A program made the position numbers and the translations under genes. The notes under the pieces are model-generated. The model saw only the letters and a list, made by a program, of their open reading frames with translations, made no database searches and was not told the origin of the DNA. DNA of 64,000 bases, from assembly GCA_963696025.1 (NCBI GenBank), contig CAVOII010000014.1:124001-188000 (forward strand), in the 5' to 3' direction. Each line of letters starts with the position of its first letter. Within the stretch, counting starts at the first letter, position 1. Shown here in pieces: positions 43,351 to 52,451 of this stretch. Origin of the DNA: JABCYV01 sp963696025 (GTDB taxonomy: Bacteria; Acidobacteriota; Terriglobia; Terriglobales; Acidobacteriaceae).

Positions 43351-43747
43351 GTTGCGACAAGAACGAATACCGAGGGATTTTGGCTGGATTGGAAGGGGTG
43401 TCTGGGAAGAAAGCCATCAACTCGGATACGATGACGGTCAAGAACTAAATACTCGGGGTCCTGTTCGGTTTTCGGAACAAACAAGGAATTTTGCATCGAG
43501 GCTCGGGCGAATCGGTTAGGTTCGTGTCCGAAAGCATGAGCAGCAGTCACACCGGCATCTGAACACCCACTAGAGGTGACAGATGCCGCTTTCTAAGCCG
43601 CCTTTCTCTGATTGAATCTAGCCCATCGCGCTCTTTGAGCAAGTGCCATTTCCCCACCGACCTAACTCGAATGCAGCTTTGTCACGTGCACAGCAATCCC
43701 GCTACGTTCGCCCAATCTTCGCCAGTCGTTTTGGTATCCTGCACGCG
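43351..43747. other. Intergenic, no gene recognised
   Basis: 397 bases before the ligase fragment; no supported frame. Confidence 0.4.
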
Positions 43748-44023
43748 ATGGCATTCCAGCCCATGCCGTTGTCTCGAAGACCCCTGCCCTTCGACCATCC
43801 CGAATGGATTTTCGAATTGAAGTACGACGGATTTCGATCACTCGCCGTCATCGAGCACGGTCGCTGTCAACTGATTTCTCGAAACGGACACCCATTCGCT
43901 TCTTTTTCTGCGCTGGCAGAATCAATCTCGGATTCCCTGCCGAATGGGAGAGCGGTCATCGATGGCGAAATTTGCTCTCTTGATAGACGTGGCAGACCGC
44001 AAGCGACAAGGTTCAAGATATGA
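43748..44023 (+). pseudogene. Truncated ATP-dependent DNA ligase, N-terminal 91 residues
   Basis: It starts at ATG 43748 and reads FDHPEWIFELKYDGFRSLAV with nucleotidyl motif I (KYDG, adenylation lysine), then GRCQLISRNGHPFASFSALA and VIDGEICSLDRRGRPQ (motif with the conserved Glu). The catalytic domain stops here after the residues ATRFKI; all later ligase motifs are missing. It is a cut-down copy of a LigD/LigC-type adenylating domain. Matching remnant at 37444. Confidence 0.7.
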
Positions 44024-44260
44024 GCGACAGAGTTCGGGAACGCTTCTCCCCACCAGAAAAAAAGCCCGCAACCGGCACAGAAGGAAAACGAGTTTGACTG
44101 CGGCATGAGTTAGGTATTTGCGTGGTTTGTGGTGTTGGGCAGTCCGACCCTTACGACGCCAGTGCCGCTCCGATGGGGTGAATGTGAGCAGACTAAATGG
44201 AGGTTTGTTTCGCGGGAATGCTGTTCCAAGGACCTTTATATATGGTGGGAGAGTGTGAGA

Positions 44261-44866
44261 ATGCGTAATGTGTTCAGCAAGGCGGTTCTGTCGCTGCTTT
44301 TTTTCCTGCTGATGTTACCTACCGCGTCGTACCCGCAGAATCAGGTCCTCGGAGAAGTGCAATTCGTCAGCAAGACCAAGGTGGAAAAGACCTCGGGGGT
44401 GTGGATCGACGGGCAATATGTCGGCTATGTCGGAGAGCTTAAGGAGAACAAGAAAGTTTTGCTTCTGCCAGGCGAGCATGAGATTTCTGTGCGCCAGTCA
44501 GGGTACAGGGATCTCACTCAGAAGGTGGTTGTGGAGCCGGGCAAGGCTGTCGTGGTGCACGTGACCATGGAGAAAGATCCTCGATCCCAATTTCCCACCG
44601 TCACGTCTCAAATCAAGCTTCAAGTCACACCAGAACGGGCGGCTGTTTTCCTGGATGACGGTTTTGCGGGGACCGTGCAGGAATTTGGGGGGATTGGACG
44701 AGGAATGTTGGTGAGTCCTGGGAAACATCGGGTCAAGATCGCTCTACCCGGATACCAGGCTTTCGAGACCGAGGTAAACCTGTTGCCCCACCAGAAAATT
44801 ACGATCAAGACGAACTTGGTTCCGGGAAGCATCACGCAGGCCGGCCCTTCGATCAAAAAAGACTGA
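44261..44866 (+). CDS. Exported PEGA-domain protein
   Basis: A 201-residue protein with a signal peptide (SKAVLSLLFFLLMLPTASYP) and two PEGA repeats: GVWIDGQYVGYVGELK with LLPGEHEISVRQSGYRDL, and AAVFLDDGFAGTVQEFGG with SPGKHRVKIALPGYQAFETE. PEGA domains sit on surface or periplasmic proteins and likely bind protein partners. The first ATG is set by the signal peptide; a GAGAGTGTGAGA run precedes it. Confidence 0.85.
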   Translation: MRNVFSKAVLSLLFFLLMLPTASYPQNQVLGEVQFVSKTKVEKTSGVWIDGQYVGYVGELKENKKVLLLPGEHEISVRQSGYRDLTQKVVVEPGKAVVVHVTMEKDPRSQFPTVTSQIKLQVTPERAAVFLDDGFAGTVQEFGGIGRGMLVSPGKHRVKIALPGYQAFETEVNLLPHQKITIKTNLVPGSITQAGPSIKKD

Positions 44867-45026
44867 TCTCCGCCACTCTGGCCGAAGAGTTGGGAGCAAG
44901 GCGAAGGAACGGAAGGCGTTCAATTGGAGAAGTTCAGTAGATGAGGGCAGTGGCGATAAAGAAGGGACAGAGCCGAGAGAAAGCTGCTGATTTCCAAGAA
45001 ATGGGACGGTTGTGGCGAGAAGTTCT

Positions 45027-45332
45027 TCATAAGCCATCATCCTGCGTCGGTGAATAAATGGGTTGCAGAAAAGCAAGCAAAGTGGCTCGAAAAAGTTCTT
45101 GCCGAAGAGCACGGGCGCGATAAGAAACACCCCGACCGAATCGAACTGCCAGACTGCTCCGCTCCGTCGAAATCTGGAGCACGAGCGCTGGTTCTCCGCT
45201 CGCGCTTGGAATCCTGATTATCCTCTCTTGGCCGGCCCCAGATTTCTGGCAGACGATCGGCGGAGCCACCCAGATTGCTGCCAACCCAAGAAACATCAGA
45301 ATTCGCACTTTAAGTTGAAGCACTGTCACCAC
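45027..45332 (-). CDS. Possible small exported protein
   Basis: A 101-residue frame on the same strand as the next gene, 37 bases beyond its stop. Its opening is hydrophobic (RILMFLGLAAIWVAPPIVC), resembling a signal peptide, and the rest (IIRIPSASGEPALVLQISTE) has good alternation. The opposite strand also has long frames, so support is weak. Confidence 0.35.
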   Translation of the reverse strand: MVTVLQLKVRILMFLGLAAIWVAPPIVCQKSGAGQERIIRIPSASGEPALVLQISTERSSLAVRFGRGVSYRARALRQELFRATLLAFLQPIYSPTQDDGL

Positions 45333-45369
45333 CTGGCTTCATCCCTGACCCACTCATCAGAATCCAGTC

Positions 45370-46008
45370 TTAAGGCACTGAAGCTCTGCAACATCCAGAG
45401 CACTTGCCAATCGCTTCGCACTTTCCTGGTTCCGGAGCTCCGACATACCCTAAATAGTCATTCAGCTCGTCTCGTGTTGATTCGCATCCACAGAATATGT
45501 GATTACCGCCGCCAGGAGGCCTAAGCCCAGAGCTCCCGATAACTTTCGCTTTCAATACAGGAAGACCAAGCCGGCCCAGACCTGACAACACTAGGAATTC
45601 ATCTTTCTTCGCCACATAAGAACCCGCGTCTTCGCTCTGCCAGGATCGGACTTCACCGCTGTTTGCGTCCGATAGAGCCTTTTTGGCCGTCACTAGGGCA
45701 GATACTTGAATTTTCACGGAATCATTATCTTCGCGCATGCTGGGGATGATCAGAATACCCACAAACTGCCCCTTGGAAACTGGAATGACTCCCAGCATTT
45801 CTCCCTTTCCCACGACTGGAATATAGAAAACCGCATGATCGGCACCAACCGCCACAGGCCAAGTACCTCCTGAGGGAAGGTCGATTTGGATCGCACGTGT
45901 TACGACAGGCTCGCTGCGCGGCAGTGCTTGTGGCCTACCTCGAAAACCGACCAAAACCAGAACGGATGCCAGCCCAAGAAAGAATAACGCTCTTCTCGCG
46001 ACACTCAT
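45370..46008 (-). CDS. Exported protein of unknown function
   Basis: A 212-residue protein: signal anchor RRALFFLGLASVLVLVGF, a beta-rich body (AIQIDLPSGGTWPVAVGADH, AVFYIPVVGKGEMLGVI) and a cysteine-rich tail (HIFCGCES, KCEAIGKCSGCC). AGAGG lies upstream of the ATG. No family recognised. Confidence 0.65.
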   Translation of the reverse strand: MSVARRALFFLGLASVLVLVGFRGRPQALPRSEPVVTRAIQIDLPSGGTWPVAVGADHAVFYIPVVGKGEMLGVIPVSKGQFVGILIIPSMREDNDSVKIQVSALVTAKKALSDANSGEVRSWQSEDAGSYVAKKDEFLVLSGLGRLGLPVLKAKVIGSSGLRPPGGGNHIFCGCESTRDELNDYLGYVGAPEPGKCEAIGKCSGCCRASVP

Positions 46009-46519
46009 TGGGGAAACCTCTCTTTCTGACCACTGTCACCTTGGAAAACCTCATGTAAGGAACGGTCAGGACAGAATATCTTGTCGGAGAGTCCATCCTT
46101 TTTTGAGTAAGTCTGCCCAACTGCCTGACCAACGCGCTAATCGGCTCGGCATAGCAGCCTATCAATCACTACAAGTCCCCCACAATTCTGCAAAGTGTCG
46201 CGATGTGACTTGCTAGTTTATCCGTACAACGCCAGGCTGCTGCTGTTCGCATGTTCCTGAGCTTCTTCGGACTCGGCATCCTTGCCTGTAGGCAACCACT
46301 GTTGTCGTGATTTGGGTGTCTTGGCGATGTGTGGTTTCATTCCTAGCTTTTATGGACGACTTCGAACGAATTCCCGTCCGGGTCAAATACATCGGCGGCG
46401 TAGTATCCCGGATAGTATTCCACTCGTGCCCGCGATTCGCCATGATCACTTACGGCTGGACCTTCTACGCGGGCTTTCTGAATTTCTATCTCTCCATTGG
46501 GCTCGGTTTTTTAGCGGTC
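46009..46519 (+). other. Remnant of a membrane protein before the truncated IS110
   Basis: From about 46436 the plus strand reads MITYGWTFYAGFLNFYLSIG and continues into LGFLAV, a transmembrane pair like those of polytopic membrane proteins. It runs without a stop straight into the truncated IS110 transposase reading at about 46520. It is probably the broken end of a gene that the IS element hit. The left part (46009-46306) holds no gene. Confidence 0.4.
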
Positions 46520-47014
46520 GCTACGATTGCGGAGTTGAGCCAAGCGGTCGAACAAGAAGCCGAGAAGCACCCGGAAGCGCGGCGTCTTATGACCCATCCC
46601 GGAGTCGGTGCCCTCACCGCACTGGCCTTCGTGCTGATCATCGGAAACGCGGAACGTTTTTCGCGTGGGAAGCAAGTCGCGAGTTATCTAGGACTGGTGC
46701 CGCTGGAAAAATCTAGCGGGAATCGGCGGCGGCTCGGGCATATCACCAAACAGGGGAGTTCAATGCTGCGCTTCTTGCTGGTGGAAGCCGCGCAGGTCAC
46801 AGTGCGCAGCCTGCCGGAATGGCGCAGCCAGTACTTCCACTTGATGCTGCGCCGCGGACGCAAGACGGCGAAAGTGGCCATGGCGCGTCGCCTGGCGATT
46901 CGTTTGTACTGGATGTGGCGTCAGGGATGGGATTACCAGCAGTGGAGGAGTTCGGTTCGCACGCAGGACAGCCCGGAAATCGCGATGGGGCGCGGTACAA
47001 CATCGAGAAATTGA
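46520..47014 (+). pseudogene. IS110-family transposase, C-terminal half only
   Basis: It reads TIAELSQAVEQEAEKHPEAR, RLMTHPGVGALTALAFVLII and SYLGLVPLEKSSGNRRRLGH followed by ITKQGSSMLR, the C-terminal Tnp20 domain of IS110 transposases with the serine segment GSSMLR. The N-terminal DEDD nuclease half is missing and the frame is fused to a membrane-protein remnant. Inactive by truncation. A related intact copy lies at 47529 on the other strand. Confidence 0.85.
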
Positions 47015-47528
47015 TTGGGCATCCTGCTCCCCTTTCCAGGGGGAGTCTGAACTAGTAATCATGATCGCAGTGACGGACCGAAGAGATGCATGGGTCGGAC
47101 CGAGTACCTGACCTGAAACGATTACGATGCGAGCCTGGGTTGGCAACAGCACTTATTCGACAAGAACGAAATAGCGCTCTTCACCGAGTGCACGCCGCTG
47201 TGCGCTCGAAAAGGCGCTTGACACCGCCGGCATTGTCAGAGACGCGATTTTTCAACATCTCTAACGACGTCGGTCGTGTCAAGGGACTTGGGGTTTCATT
47301 TTAGTAAGTCGGTGCATACTTTCCCCTCAGCGCAGACGCACTGGTTCCTTCGAGAGAGCAACGGTCTTTACTTCTCGATGATTTGTATCCAACCGCATGG
47401 CTCGGCCCGTTTTCTTCATCATTGTGGTGGCGTAGCCCACCAGACATCTCTTCGGTCACGCTCGATCATGATGTGTTGTGCAAACTCCCCTCCCATGGGG
47501 AGGCGGGCAGCCTATTCAGTTGACCCGG
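47015..47528. other. Region between two IS110 elements
   Basis: 514 bases. It contains the terminal part of the truncated IS110 and, from about 47450, the 3' end of the intact one. No gene. The two elements are in opposite orientation. Confidence 0.45.
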
Positions 47529-48602
47529 TCACTGCATTGCAGGACCACTGTTGAAATCAGGCATCCCCGCATGGGCTTTCCCCTTCTGCCGCAACCTTCC
47601 GCGGCGACAGAACTGTTCGTAATCAATCTGGTCACGCATCATGATCCACAGCCGGATACCCAGTTTGCGTGCCGCTGCGATCCTTGCCTTGCCCATTCCT
47701 TTCTGGATGAGCTTGCGCCGATAGAAGCGTTGCAACTCCGGGTCTTTCCGTACCGCATGCATCCCTGCTTCGGTCCACAGATAGCGCAGCAGGGAGTTGC
47801 CTTGCTTGGTCAGTTTTCCCAGTCGTTGTCGCTTCCCGCTGGTGTGCTCACACGGAATCATCCCGATGTAGCTGGCCACCTGGTTGGCGGTGTCGAAGCG
47901 ACTCGGGTCACCGAGAAAAACATCGGTCGCCAAAGCCGTCACCGCACCTACGCCCGGATGGGTTAGCAGCCGGCGCGCCTGTAGCCTTTGTCGGGCCTGG
48001 GCTTCCACTTCTTTATCTAGTTCTTGGATTCGTTGCTGCAACTGTTCATACAAGCTCAGCAGTTCTGTCCGTCTCTGACTGGTGTAGGGTGGCAAGGGCA
48101 GTGCCTGCAGTGTGTTCTGCCCTGCCTGACTCCAGAGCGCGTGGCCTCGGCGCAGGGCGTGATTGAGGGCGATCGCCTGCAAGGTGTGCTGCAATCGTGC
48201 TCGCATCTTTACCCACTGATGTCGGTCCCGCAGCAAGGTTCGCAAGTCCCGCTCTTCGATCGAGGGCATCCAAATCTCCGGAAAGCGATCTTCGATGAGC
48301 AGTTCCAATATCAACCGTGCATCTCGCCGATCATGCTTCTGCTTCCGCGTTTCTTTCGCGCGGATCTTCGCCGGATTTCCCACACGGCATTGGATTCCCA
48401 ACTCTTGCAGCAGTTCCAAGAACCACTGCATGGATCCCGTGGCTTCGATGCCCACCACCACCGGACCCTCCAAGGCCCCGTAAAACTCTCGCAGGGCGTT
48501 GCCTTCGTGGGAAAGTGCCCTCTCCACGAACTCCCCGGTTTCAGTGTCCACCATGGCTATGGTTTGTTGTCTTGCGTGCAGATCACAGCCTACAATTTTC
48601 AT
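47529..48602 (-). CDS. IS110-family transposase, full length
   Basis: A 357-residue transposase/recombinase. The N-terminal RuvC-like domain has CDLH (Asp7), VVGIEATG with Glu, and the KHDRRDARL motif giving the DEDD set. The C-terminal Tnp20 domain has RRLLTHPGVGAVTALATDVF, SYIGMIPCEHTSGKRQRLGK and LTKQGNSLLRYLW with the probable catalytic serine. IS110 enzymes are guided by a bridge RNA that pairs with target and donor. The reading frame is intact, so it may be active. The upstream non-coding end carries a candidate bridge RNA. Confidence 0.95.
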   Translation of the reverse strand: MKIVGCDLHARQQTIAMVDTETGEFVERALSHEGNALREFYGALEGPVVVGIEATGSMQWFLELLQELGIQCRVGNPAKIRAKETRKQKHDRRDARLILELLIEDRFPEIWMPSIEERDLRTLLRDRHQWVKMRARLQHTLQAIALNHALRRGHALWSQAGQNTLQALPLPPYTSQRRTELLSLYEQLQQRIQELDKEVEAQARQRLQARRLLTHPGVGAVTALATDVFLGDPSRFDTANQVASYIGMIPCEHTSGKRQRLGKLTKQGNSLLRYLWTEAGMHAVRKDPELQRFYRRKLIQKGMGKARIAAARKLGIRLWIMMRDQIDYEQFCRRGRLRQKGKAHAGMPDFNSGPAMQ

Positions 48603-48774
48603 CTCGGCCTCCTTCGTCCCGAGCCTCTTTGGTTGGATACCGCAAAGTCTACTCGGTCCGTTGTGAGGCCGACGTCGTTATGACATCAGTTATGGGGTTC
48701 CTGATGGAAGAACACCCAACTCGGGAACCTGCGAACATTCCCGTTGTCTTGATTCATTCGGAAAGCTTTGCACG
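48603..48774 (-). ncRNA. Candidate IS110 bridge RNA (left end)
   Basis: The non-coding end lies directly upstream of the transposase on its strand. Two imperfect hairpins with large internal loops follow each other. One is GGTTCC...GGAACC at 48696-48729 (22-base loop); the other is closed by GGCCTC/GAGGC(T), about 48623-48670. This order, loop sizes and position match the target- and donor-binding loops of bridge RNAs in the IS110 group, where the RNA is made from the left end. Not proven; pairing to the flanks has not been checked. Confidence 0.5.
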
Positions 48775-51195
48775 CTATGGCTTCGGTGCGGGAACCAGAT
48801 GAACTGTGACTGAAGCCGGAAAGGTGTTGGGATCAGACGACGTGGCCTTCACGGTCACAGAGGGTGGGTTCGGCAACACATTCGGGGCCATGTAAAGGCC
48901 ATTTGCAATCGTGCCACATGTGTCACCAGAGCAACCTTTTCCGCTGACGCTCCAAGTCACACCGCTATCGCTCGTTCCCGTTACCGTTGCGAGGAACTTC
49001 TGTGATGAACCAGAAAGCATTTGCACGTCGCTCGTTGGGGAGATGCTGACTTGTGCCGGGTTGTAGAAGAAGTGGAAACGTAAGGCGAGATACTGTCCGC
49101 TGAACTCGGTAGGCAAGGGCGGGAAGGGATTGCAGGACGTGATGCCGCCATAAGCGGCTCGATCCAGCTCAACGTCGCCTGAAGGGCCGACTATCTTCAT
49201 GCCGGCGAGTCGGCCCTCTTTTGTGATGGCGAACTCGATATCAACTTTCCCCTTTTTCATCAGCGGCGCTCGCGCCGACTCAGGCATCAGCTCGTACCAG
49301 TTCCGTCTGACATTGTCACGCACCCTTTTCAGATACGGATCGAAGTCCACTCCCTTCGTATCGCTCAGTACATCCATTCCGGCTGCGGCAGACCCGCGCT
49401 TGGCCAGGGCGTCCCGCGCTGCCCGCCGAATGGCGTCTCCCGCGTATTGCCCGTTGTTGGTAAAGGATGGTTTGGGAGCTGTCGGAGGCGCTGGAGTCTG
49501 CTCAGTTGAAGGAGGAGTGGTCTGGGCAGCTTGATTGACCGATTCATGCGCCTTGCTAAGCTCCTCCGCCTGGTTGTGGTACGCCTGAAATCGTTGAGCG
49601 CTCGACAGCGCCGCTGACGCTTCTGCCTCCTCCTGGGGTGTCTTGGCAAGGGAAACCGCAAGGTTGGCCACCCTGACGGCATCTTCGGCGCGGCCCAAGC
49701 GCTCGAGCACCTGCACCGCTAGAATCCGCTGATCAACGTTCCCAGGCTCAAGGACTACAGCACGAAGAACCAGCATGTATGCCTCGTCTGGCTTCTGGTG
49801 GCTTACCGGCAACGCCTGCGCGAGAAGGTACGCCAAGGCGCTGTAGGGCGGGGCGAAGTCCGGGTTGAGCTTGAGGGCAGCGCGCAGGCTCGACTCAGCC
49901 TTGGCCGCCGAGTCGTCGTCCAGCCTGCCCCTCAGCAGGTTGGCCGCGTAGTAGTAATTAGCAGAATAGCTCTGGGAATTGAGCGCTAGGGCTTCGGAGT
50001 ACCACTTACCCGCCTCTTCCGTTTTTCCTTGCTGGAAGTAGAGGAAGCCCATGCTCTCGCAGGCGGCAGCCAGTTTCGGGTCGAGCTTTAGCGATTCTTC
50101 CAGCATCTCCTGGGCCTCAGCGTAATGGTGATCATGCGCCATGAAATCTGCCCGCACGGCCAAGGACTCGGCGTCGGAGATGGGCTGAACCCCGAAAACG
50201 CTCTCATCGATCTTAGGTGCGTCCAGGTGCGCGGCGGTAAACATCAAATTACGAATGTACTGGCTTAACGCTCCTTCCAGTGCCTCTGGATCGCCAATTG
50301 TCCGCCCCGCCGCCTCTGCCTGTGGCACGTTCTGTCCAAGCAACACAATGAAGTCGCTGACTCGATGCGTCTTTTCGCGCCAATCACGGACGATCAGGTA
50401 ATGCGTCAAAGCCCAAGATTCCGCGTAAAAGATGGAGACCTTGTTCTCCTCGTGATAGTAAGGCGAGGAGCGGTTGACATCGATCAGCGTGCTGAGCCGC
50501 AGTGGCGGGTTGTTGCGTAATACCATGAGATTCGAGGTACTGGGTGCACCCACCCACACGCTCTTACCCTCAATGCGGAGATTGCCATAGAACTCCGCCA
50601 GCCCTTCCACCAACCACAGCGGCATCTGCGAGATCAGTCGCCGGGTGAGATAGTGGACGTATTCGTGATATACAGGTTCGTATGGCTCGGATGCCGATTG
50701 GTTCATGCTGACGTCGAGCCGCAGCGCTATGTAGTTCTTTTCCGGACTCCCAAAGTAGATTCCTGCCGGATGCGCCGACCCTTTCTTTGCCCAATACTCG
50801 GGCAGCAGCGTCTTGAGCGTGTCCTCGTCCTTTGCGGCGATGATGGTTATGGGCTGGTCCTTGGCGGAAGCACTTATTCTGAAAAACTCGCGGAACACGG
50901 CGCGGACCATTTCGAACTGATATGCCAAGTGACGTGCCTGCTTTTCGTTGGCGTTGGTGACGACGATGAAGTTCGGACTACGCAATTCGATCCAGGTCTG
51001 CGGTTTCGTACCGGCGAAAAGACGCTGCGCAGCCACGACAACCAGGATAACAATGAGACAAGCCCGGAGAGGATAGTGAGAATTTGTGGCTTGTCTCCTT
51101 GAAGCGGAGACGGAAGTCATCAATGCTCGACAGCTATGTGTTACAGATCGAAGGCGGTGGGATTGATTCATTGAATCACTTGCTTGAGGAGTCAC
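48775..51195 (-). CDS. Exported gluzincin-like, TPR and TonB C-terminal domain protein
   Basis: An 806-residue protein. A membrane anchor near residue 45 (LRACLIVILVVVAAQRLFAG) comes first. Next is a DUF1570-like peptidase domain with HEYVH (HExxH zinc motif) in VYHEYVHYLTRRL, then WLVEGLAEFYGNL, whose second Glu could be the third ligand. Five or more TPR units follow (AESSLRAALKLNPDFAPPYS and similar), a Pro-rich linker, a TonB C-terminal domain (VDIEFAITKEGRLAGMKIVG, then GDVELDRAAYGGI) and an Ig-like end with paired Cys. This points to a periplasmic or surface enzyme or scaffold. The start is uncertain (GTG 51195, ATG 51171 or 51120). Its stop is at the edge of the IS110 element. Confidence 0.8.
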   Translation of the reverse strand: MTPQASDSMNQSHRLRSVTHSCRALMTSVSASRRQATNSHYPLRACLIVILVVVAAQRLFAGTKPQTWIELRSPNFIVVTNANEKQARHLAYQFEMVRAVFREFFRISASAKDQPITIIAAKDEDTLKTLLPEYWAKKGSAHPAGIYFGSPEKNYIALRLDVSMNQSASEPYEPVYHEYVHYLTRRLISQMPLWLVEGLAEFYGNLRIEGKSVWVGAPSTSNLMVLRNNPPLRLSTLIDVNRSSPYYHEENKVSIFYAESWALTHYLIVRDWREKTHRVSDFIVLLGQNVPQAEAAGRTIGDPEALEGALSQYIRNLMFTAAHLDAPKIDESVFGVQPISDAESLAVRADFMAHDHHYAEAQEMLEESLKLDPKLAAACESMGFLYFQQGKTEEAGKWYSEALALNSQSYSANYYYAANLLRGRLDDDSAAKAESSLRAALKLNPDFAPPYSALAYLLAQALPVSHQKPDEAYMLVLRAVVLEPGNVDQRILAVQVLERLGRAEDAVRVANLAVSLAKTPQEEAEASAALSSAQRFQAYHNQAEELSKAHESVNQAAQTTPPSTEQTPAPPTAPKPSFTNNGQYAGDAIRRAARDALAKRGSAAAGMDVLSDTKGVDFDPYLKRVRDNVRRNWYELMPESARAPLMKKGKVDIEFAITKEGRLAGMKIVGPSGDVELDRAAYGGITSCNPFPPLPTEFSGQYLALRFHFFYNPAQVSISPTSDVQMLSGSSQKFLATVTGTSDSGVTWSVSGKGCSGDTCGTIANGLYMAPNVLPNPPSVTVKATSSDPNTFPASVTVHLVPAPKP

Positions 51196-51401
51196 TTCGT
51201 CCGGGGAGGGGCGGAAACACTGTACAGGAAATTGACTGACCCGGCGGGTAAAAATAAAAAATTTTGTTGATAGTCCTCAACGGATGCTGACCTGTCGCGG
51301 ATTCTACTACACTGAAGTAGCCTTGCCTCCCGAGCGCGGAAAGCAGCCGCCCGGAGAAGAAGGACGGAAGCACTTAAAACCCGGTATGAGATAATCCGCC
51401 C

Positions 51402-51638
51402 GTGAAAAATGTTGAGGAAGTTTCCGCCAAAAGGCCGGTGTTCAGAATTCGCCTTAAGGGTGCTCCACCGCCGAAGGGGTGGACGCTCCGGTACAAATCA
51501 GGTGCGGAGAAGAGACCCGAAATCCAACCGGGGGATTTCCTCTCCCAGTGGTCTGAGGATAGAGAGGGTGTAACGTTCAACTTTAGCTCTGATCCAAATG
51601 ACATGTGGATTTTCGACGCTGAAGCAGAGGCCGTCTGA
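51402..51638 (+). CDS. Hypothetical protein
   Basis: A 78-residue protein with GTG start, reading RPVFRIRLKGAPPPKGWTLR, then FLSQWSEDREGVTFNFSSDP and an acidic end. It looks like a small beta protein. No ribosome-binding site is seen. The IS3 remnant starts directly after it. Confidence 0.45.
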   Translation: MKNVEEVSAKRPVFRIRLKGAPPPKGWTLRYKSGAEKRPEIQPGDFLSQWSEDREGVTFNFSSDPNDMWIFDAEAEAV

Positions 51639-51714
51639 GCGGCTCCCCAATTTCTGAGACACAGTGAGGGTTAGTTTCCGGCAAAATCTACTGCCTGGGA
51701 AGGGGAGGTTTGCC

Positions 51715-51981
51715 GTGAAGAGAAAGCGGTTTTCTGTGGAGCAGATCGTGGCCGTACTGAAGCAGGCGGAGGTGGGAGTCCCGGTGGCAGAACTGATCCG
51801 CCAGGTCGGAATCAGCGAACAGACCCTATACCGATGGAAGAAACAGTACAAGGGGCTAGAGACCGACCAGGTCCGGCAGTTCAAACAACTGCAGGAAGAG
51901 AACGGGCGGCTGAAGCGGTTGGTGGCGGAGCTGACGCTGGATAAGACGATGCTGCAGGATGTGCTGTCAAAAAAGTTGTGA
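51715..51981 (+). CDS. IS3-family transposase OrfA
   Basis: An 88-residue helix-turn-helix protein: KRKRFSVEQIVAVLKQAEVG, then VPVAELIRQVGISEQTLYRW and KKQYKGLETDQVRQFKQLQE with a leucine-zipper end (LKRLVAELTLDKTMLQDVL). This is the OrfA (InsE-like) subunit of IS3 elements. GTG start with GGGAGG upstream. OrfB is destroyed downstream, so the element is dead. Confidence 0.92.
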   Translation: MKRKRFSVEQIVAVLKQAEVGVPVAELIRQVGISEQTLYRWKKQYKGLETDQVRQFKQLQEENGRLKRLVAELTLDKTMLQDVLSKKL

Positions 51982-52100
51982 AGCCCTCGCAGCGCCGCCC
52001 GGTGGTGAACTATTTGCACGGCACCTAGTCTCTCGCCCACTGGGAGCGAGTACCAGGCACACGCTGTTTTCAGCGCAACGACCTAAATTGCCGCTTTCAC
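51978..52100 (+). pseudogene. IS3-family OrfB, N-terminal fragment
   Basis: Directly after OrfA the sequence reads KPSQRRPVVNYLHGT before a stop, matching the opening of OrfB (integrase core) of the same family. Beyond this the frame is broken and the DDE domain is absent. Confidence 0.7.
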
Positions 52101-52205
52101 CGTTCATACAGGCACGCCCGTCGTGCAATCAATCTAGCGATTGTTCACGCGATCTAATTTGATCTTTGTCGATGTAACAGAAATTTGGTAGTGGGCTGTT
52201 TTGAA

Positions 52206-52451
52206 TTAAAGACGCTGCCATTGGCCGGACTTGGGAGTTCCCACGTGTTTGATTAGGCGTTGCTTTCGCGCATCCCAGAGTCCATACCGAATTTGATTTT
52301 TCCACTTCGGTTCGATGGGGCGGCTGTCAGTGAATCCTAGGCTACTACACTCGGCTGGGAAGAATTGGAAAACTCGCGAGTACAACTGTTGAGTTTGAAC
52401 TAGCTGCCCTTTTTGCATTTGCGTTATATACAGAACGACGAGATGTCTCAC
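52206..52451 (-). CDS. Short winged-helix-like fragment or small protein
   Basis: An 81-residue frame. The last 35 residues (PKWKNQIRYGLWDARKQRLI, then KSGQWQRL) match the end of the winged-helix segment found in Mrr-N-type and related restriction/defence proteins. The first part has no such pattern. It may be the remaining end of a larger gene. Confidence 0.45.
   Translation of the reverse strand: MRHLVVLYITQMQKGQLVQTQQLYSRVFQFFPAECSSLGFTDSRPIEPKWKNQIRYGLWDARKQRLIKHVGTPKSGQWQRL

Noticed and set aside
45063..45524. Plus-strand gene of 153 codons
   Set aside because: Rich in Ser, His and Cys without domain; opposes an exported protein gene with better support.
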